64,000 bases of DNA from Acidimicrobiales bacterium (GTDB taxonomy: Bacteria; Actinomycetota; Acidimicrobiia; Acidimicrobiales; Iamiaceae): positions 60,424 to 124,423 of the forward strand of contig JAUJNP010000008.1 of the NCBI GenBank assembly GCA_030448105.1, in the 5' to 3' direction. This document shows, one piece after another, positions 61,581 through 64,000 of this stretch. Under the pieces are notes generated by a model, which did not search any database, was not told the DNA's origin, and worked only from the letters and a program-made list of their open reading frames with translations. A program made the position numbers and the translations under genes. Within the stretch, counting starts at the first letter, position 1. Every line of letters begins with the position of its first letter.

Positions 61581-64000
<2,420 letters not shown>

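Overview
The window is about 64 kb of very GC-rich bacterial chromosome with dense, often overlapping genes (many ATGA/GTGA stop-start overlaps) and frequent GTG/TTG starts. The content points to an actinobacterium, probably a non-mycobacterial lineage such as the Acidimicrobiia: a WhiB protein, a Get3-like ArsA pair, GlnR-type nitrogen regulation, a sortase-E protein, an actinobacterial Tad/Flp pilus locus, DUF4244, mycothiol-isomerase-like DinB protein and a TopA with C-terminal repeats. The assignment below class level is inference. Much of the gene content matches, piece by piece, the Mycobacterium tuberculosis interval from topA (Rv3646c) through the tad genes and HAD protein (Rv3654c-Rv3661), the NUDIX and MBL-fold genes, RidA and the ArsA pair to whiB4, although here it is rearranged and interrupted.

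Layout. 1-5.7 kb: the end of a hotdog-like gene, an acyl-CoA dehydrogenase, a DHFR-family protein, tRNA-Pro, a receiver-domain protein, a STAS protein and two ArsA/Get3-like ATPases. 5.7-10.5 kb: an NfeD-type membrane protease, selB and selA, all carrying many frameshifts, with an intact whiB between them. 10.5-20.7 kb: SRPBCC, FxsA, NUDIX and MBL-fold genes, an aldehyde dehydrogenase, a GT39 transferase, a DesK/NarL-type two-component pair, DUF779, a lipoprotein peptidase and Mrp. 20.8-26.5 kb: a SufR-like regulator, three tandem 32-bp hairpin repeats, an A-type Fe-S carrier, an unknown membrane protein, a thioredoxin-like lipoprotein, a compact molybdenum hydroxylase fusion, RidA and a small membrane protein.

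26.5-42.6 kb is a nitrogen region: a GlnR-like orphan regulator in an operon with a type I glutamine synthetase, a divergent type II synthetase, a second type I synthetase with an adenylylation tyrosine, the adenylyltransferase GlnE, and glutamine-dependent NAD synthase. Between the two GS promoters lie four pentamers at exact 11-bp spacing that look like a GlnR box. A small accessory island (DUF222 remnant, hydrolase-DUF6817 fusion with its TetR regulator, and an aminoglycoside kinase-like gene) is inserted between the third synthetase and glnE.

42.6-48.9 kb: a transporter, an unknown gene pair, a monooxygenase-like protein, a primary-type sigma factor, the selenocysteine tRNA gene selC, an ArsR-SRPBCC-DinB operon with twin operators, and a HAD phosphatase. 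49-55.4 kb: a Tad/Flp pilus operon that runs into a sortase E and a membrane-anchored surface protein. 55.4-64 kb: an MrfA-like helicase, a STAS/anti-sigma kinase pair, a P-loop kinase, NhaA, a VOC protein and the 5' part of topA.

The most notable points are the GlnR box/GS arrangement, the presence of selC together with damaged selA and selB, the tight clustering of frameshifts in 5.7-10.5 kb only, and the coupling of a sortase and its likely substrate to the pilus operon.
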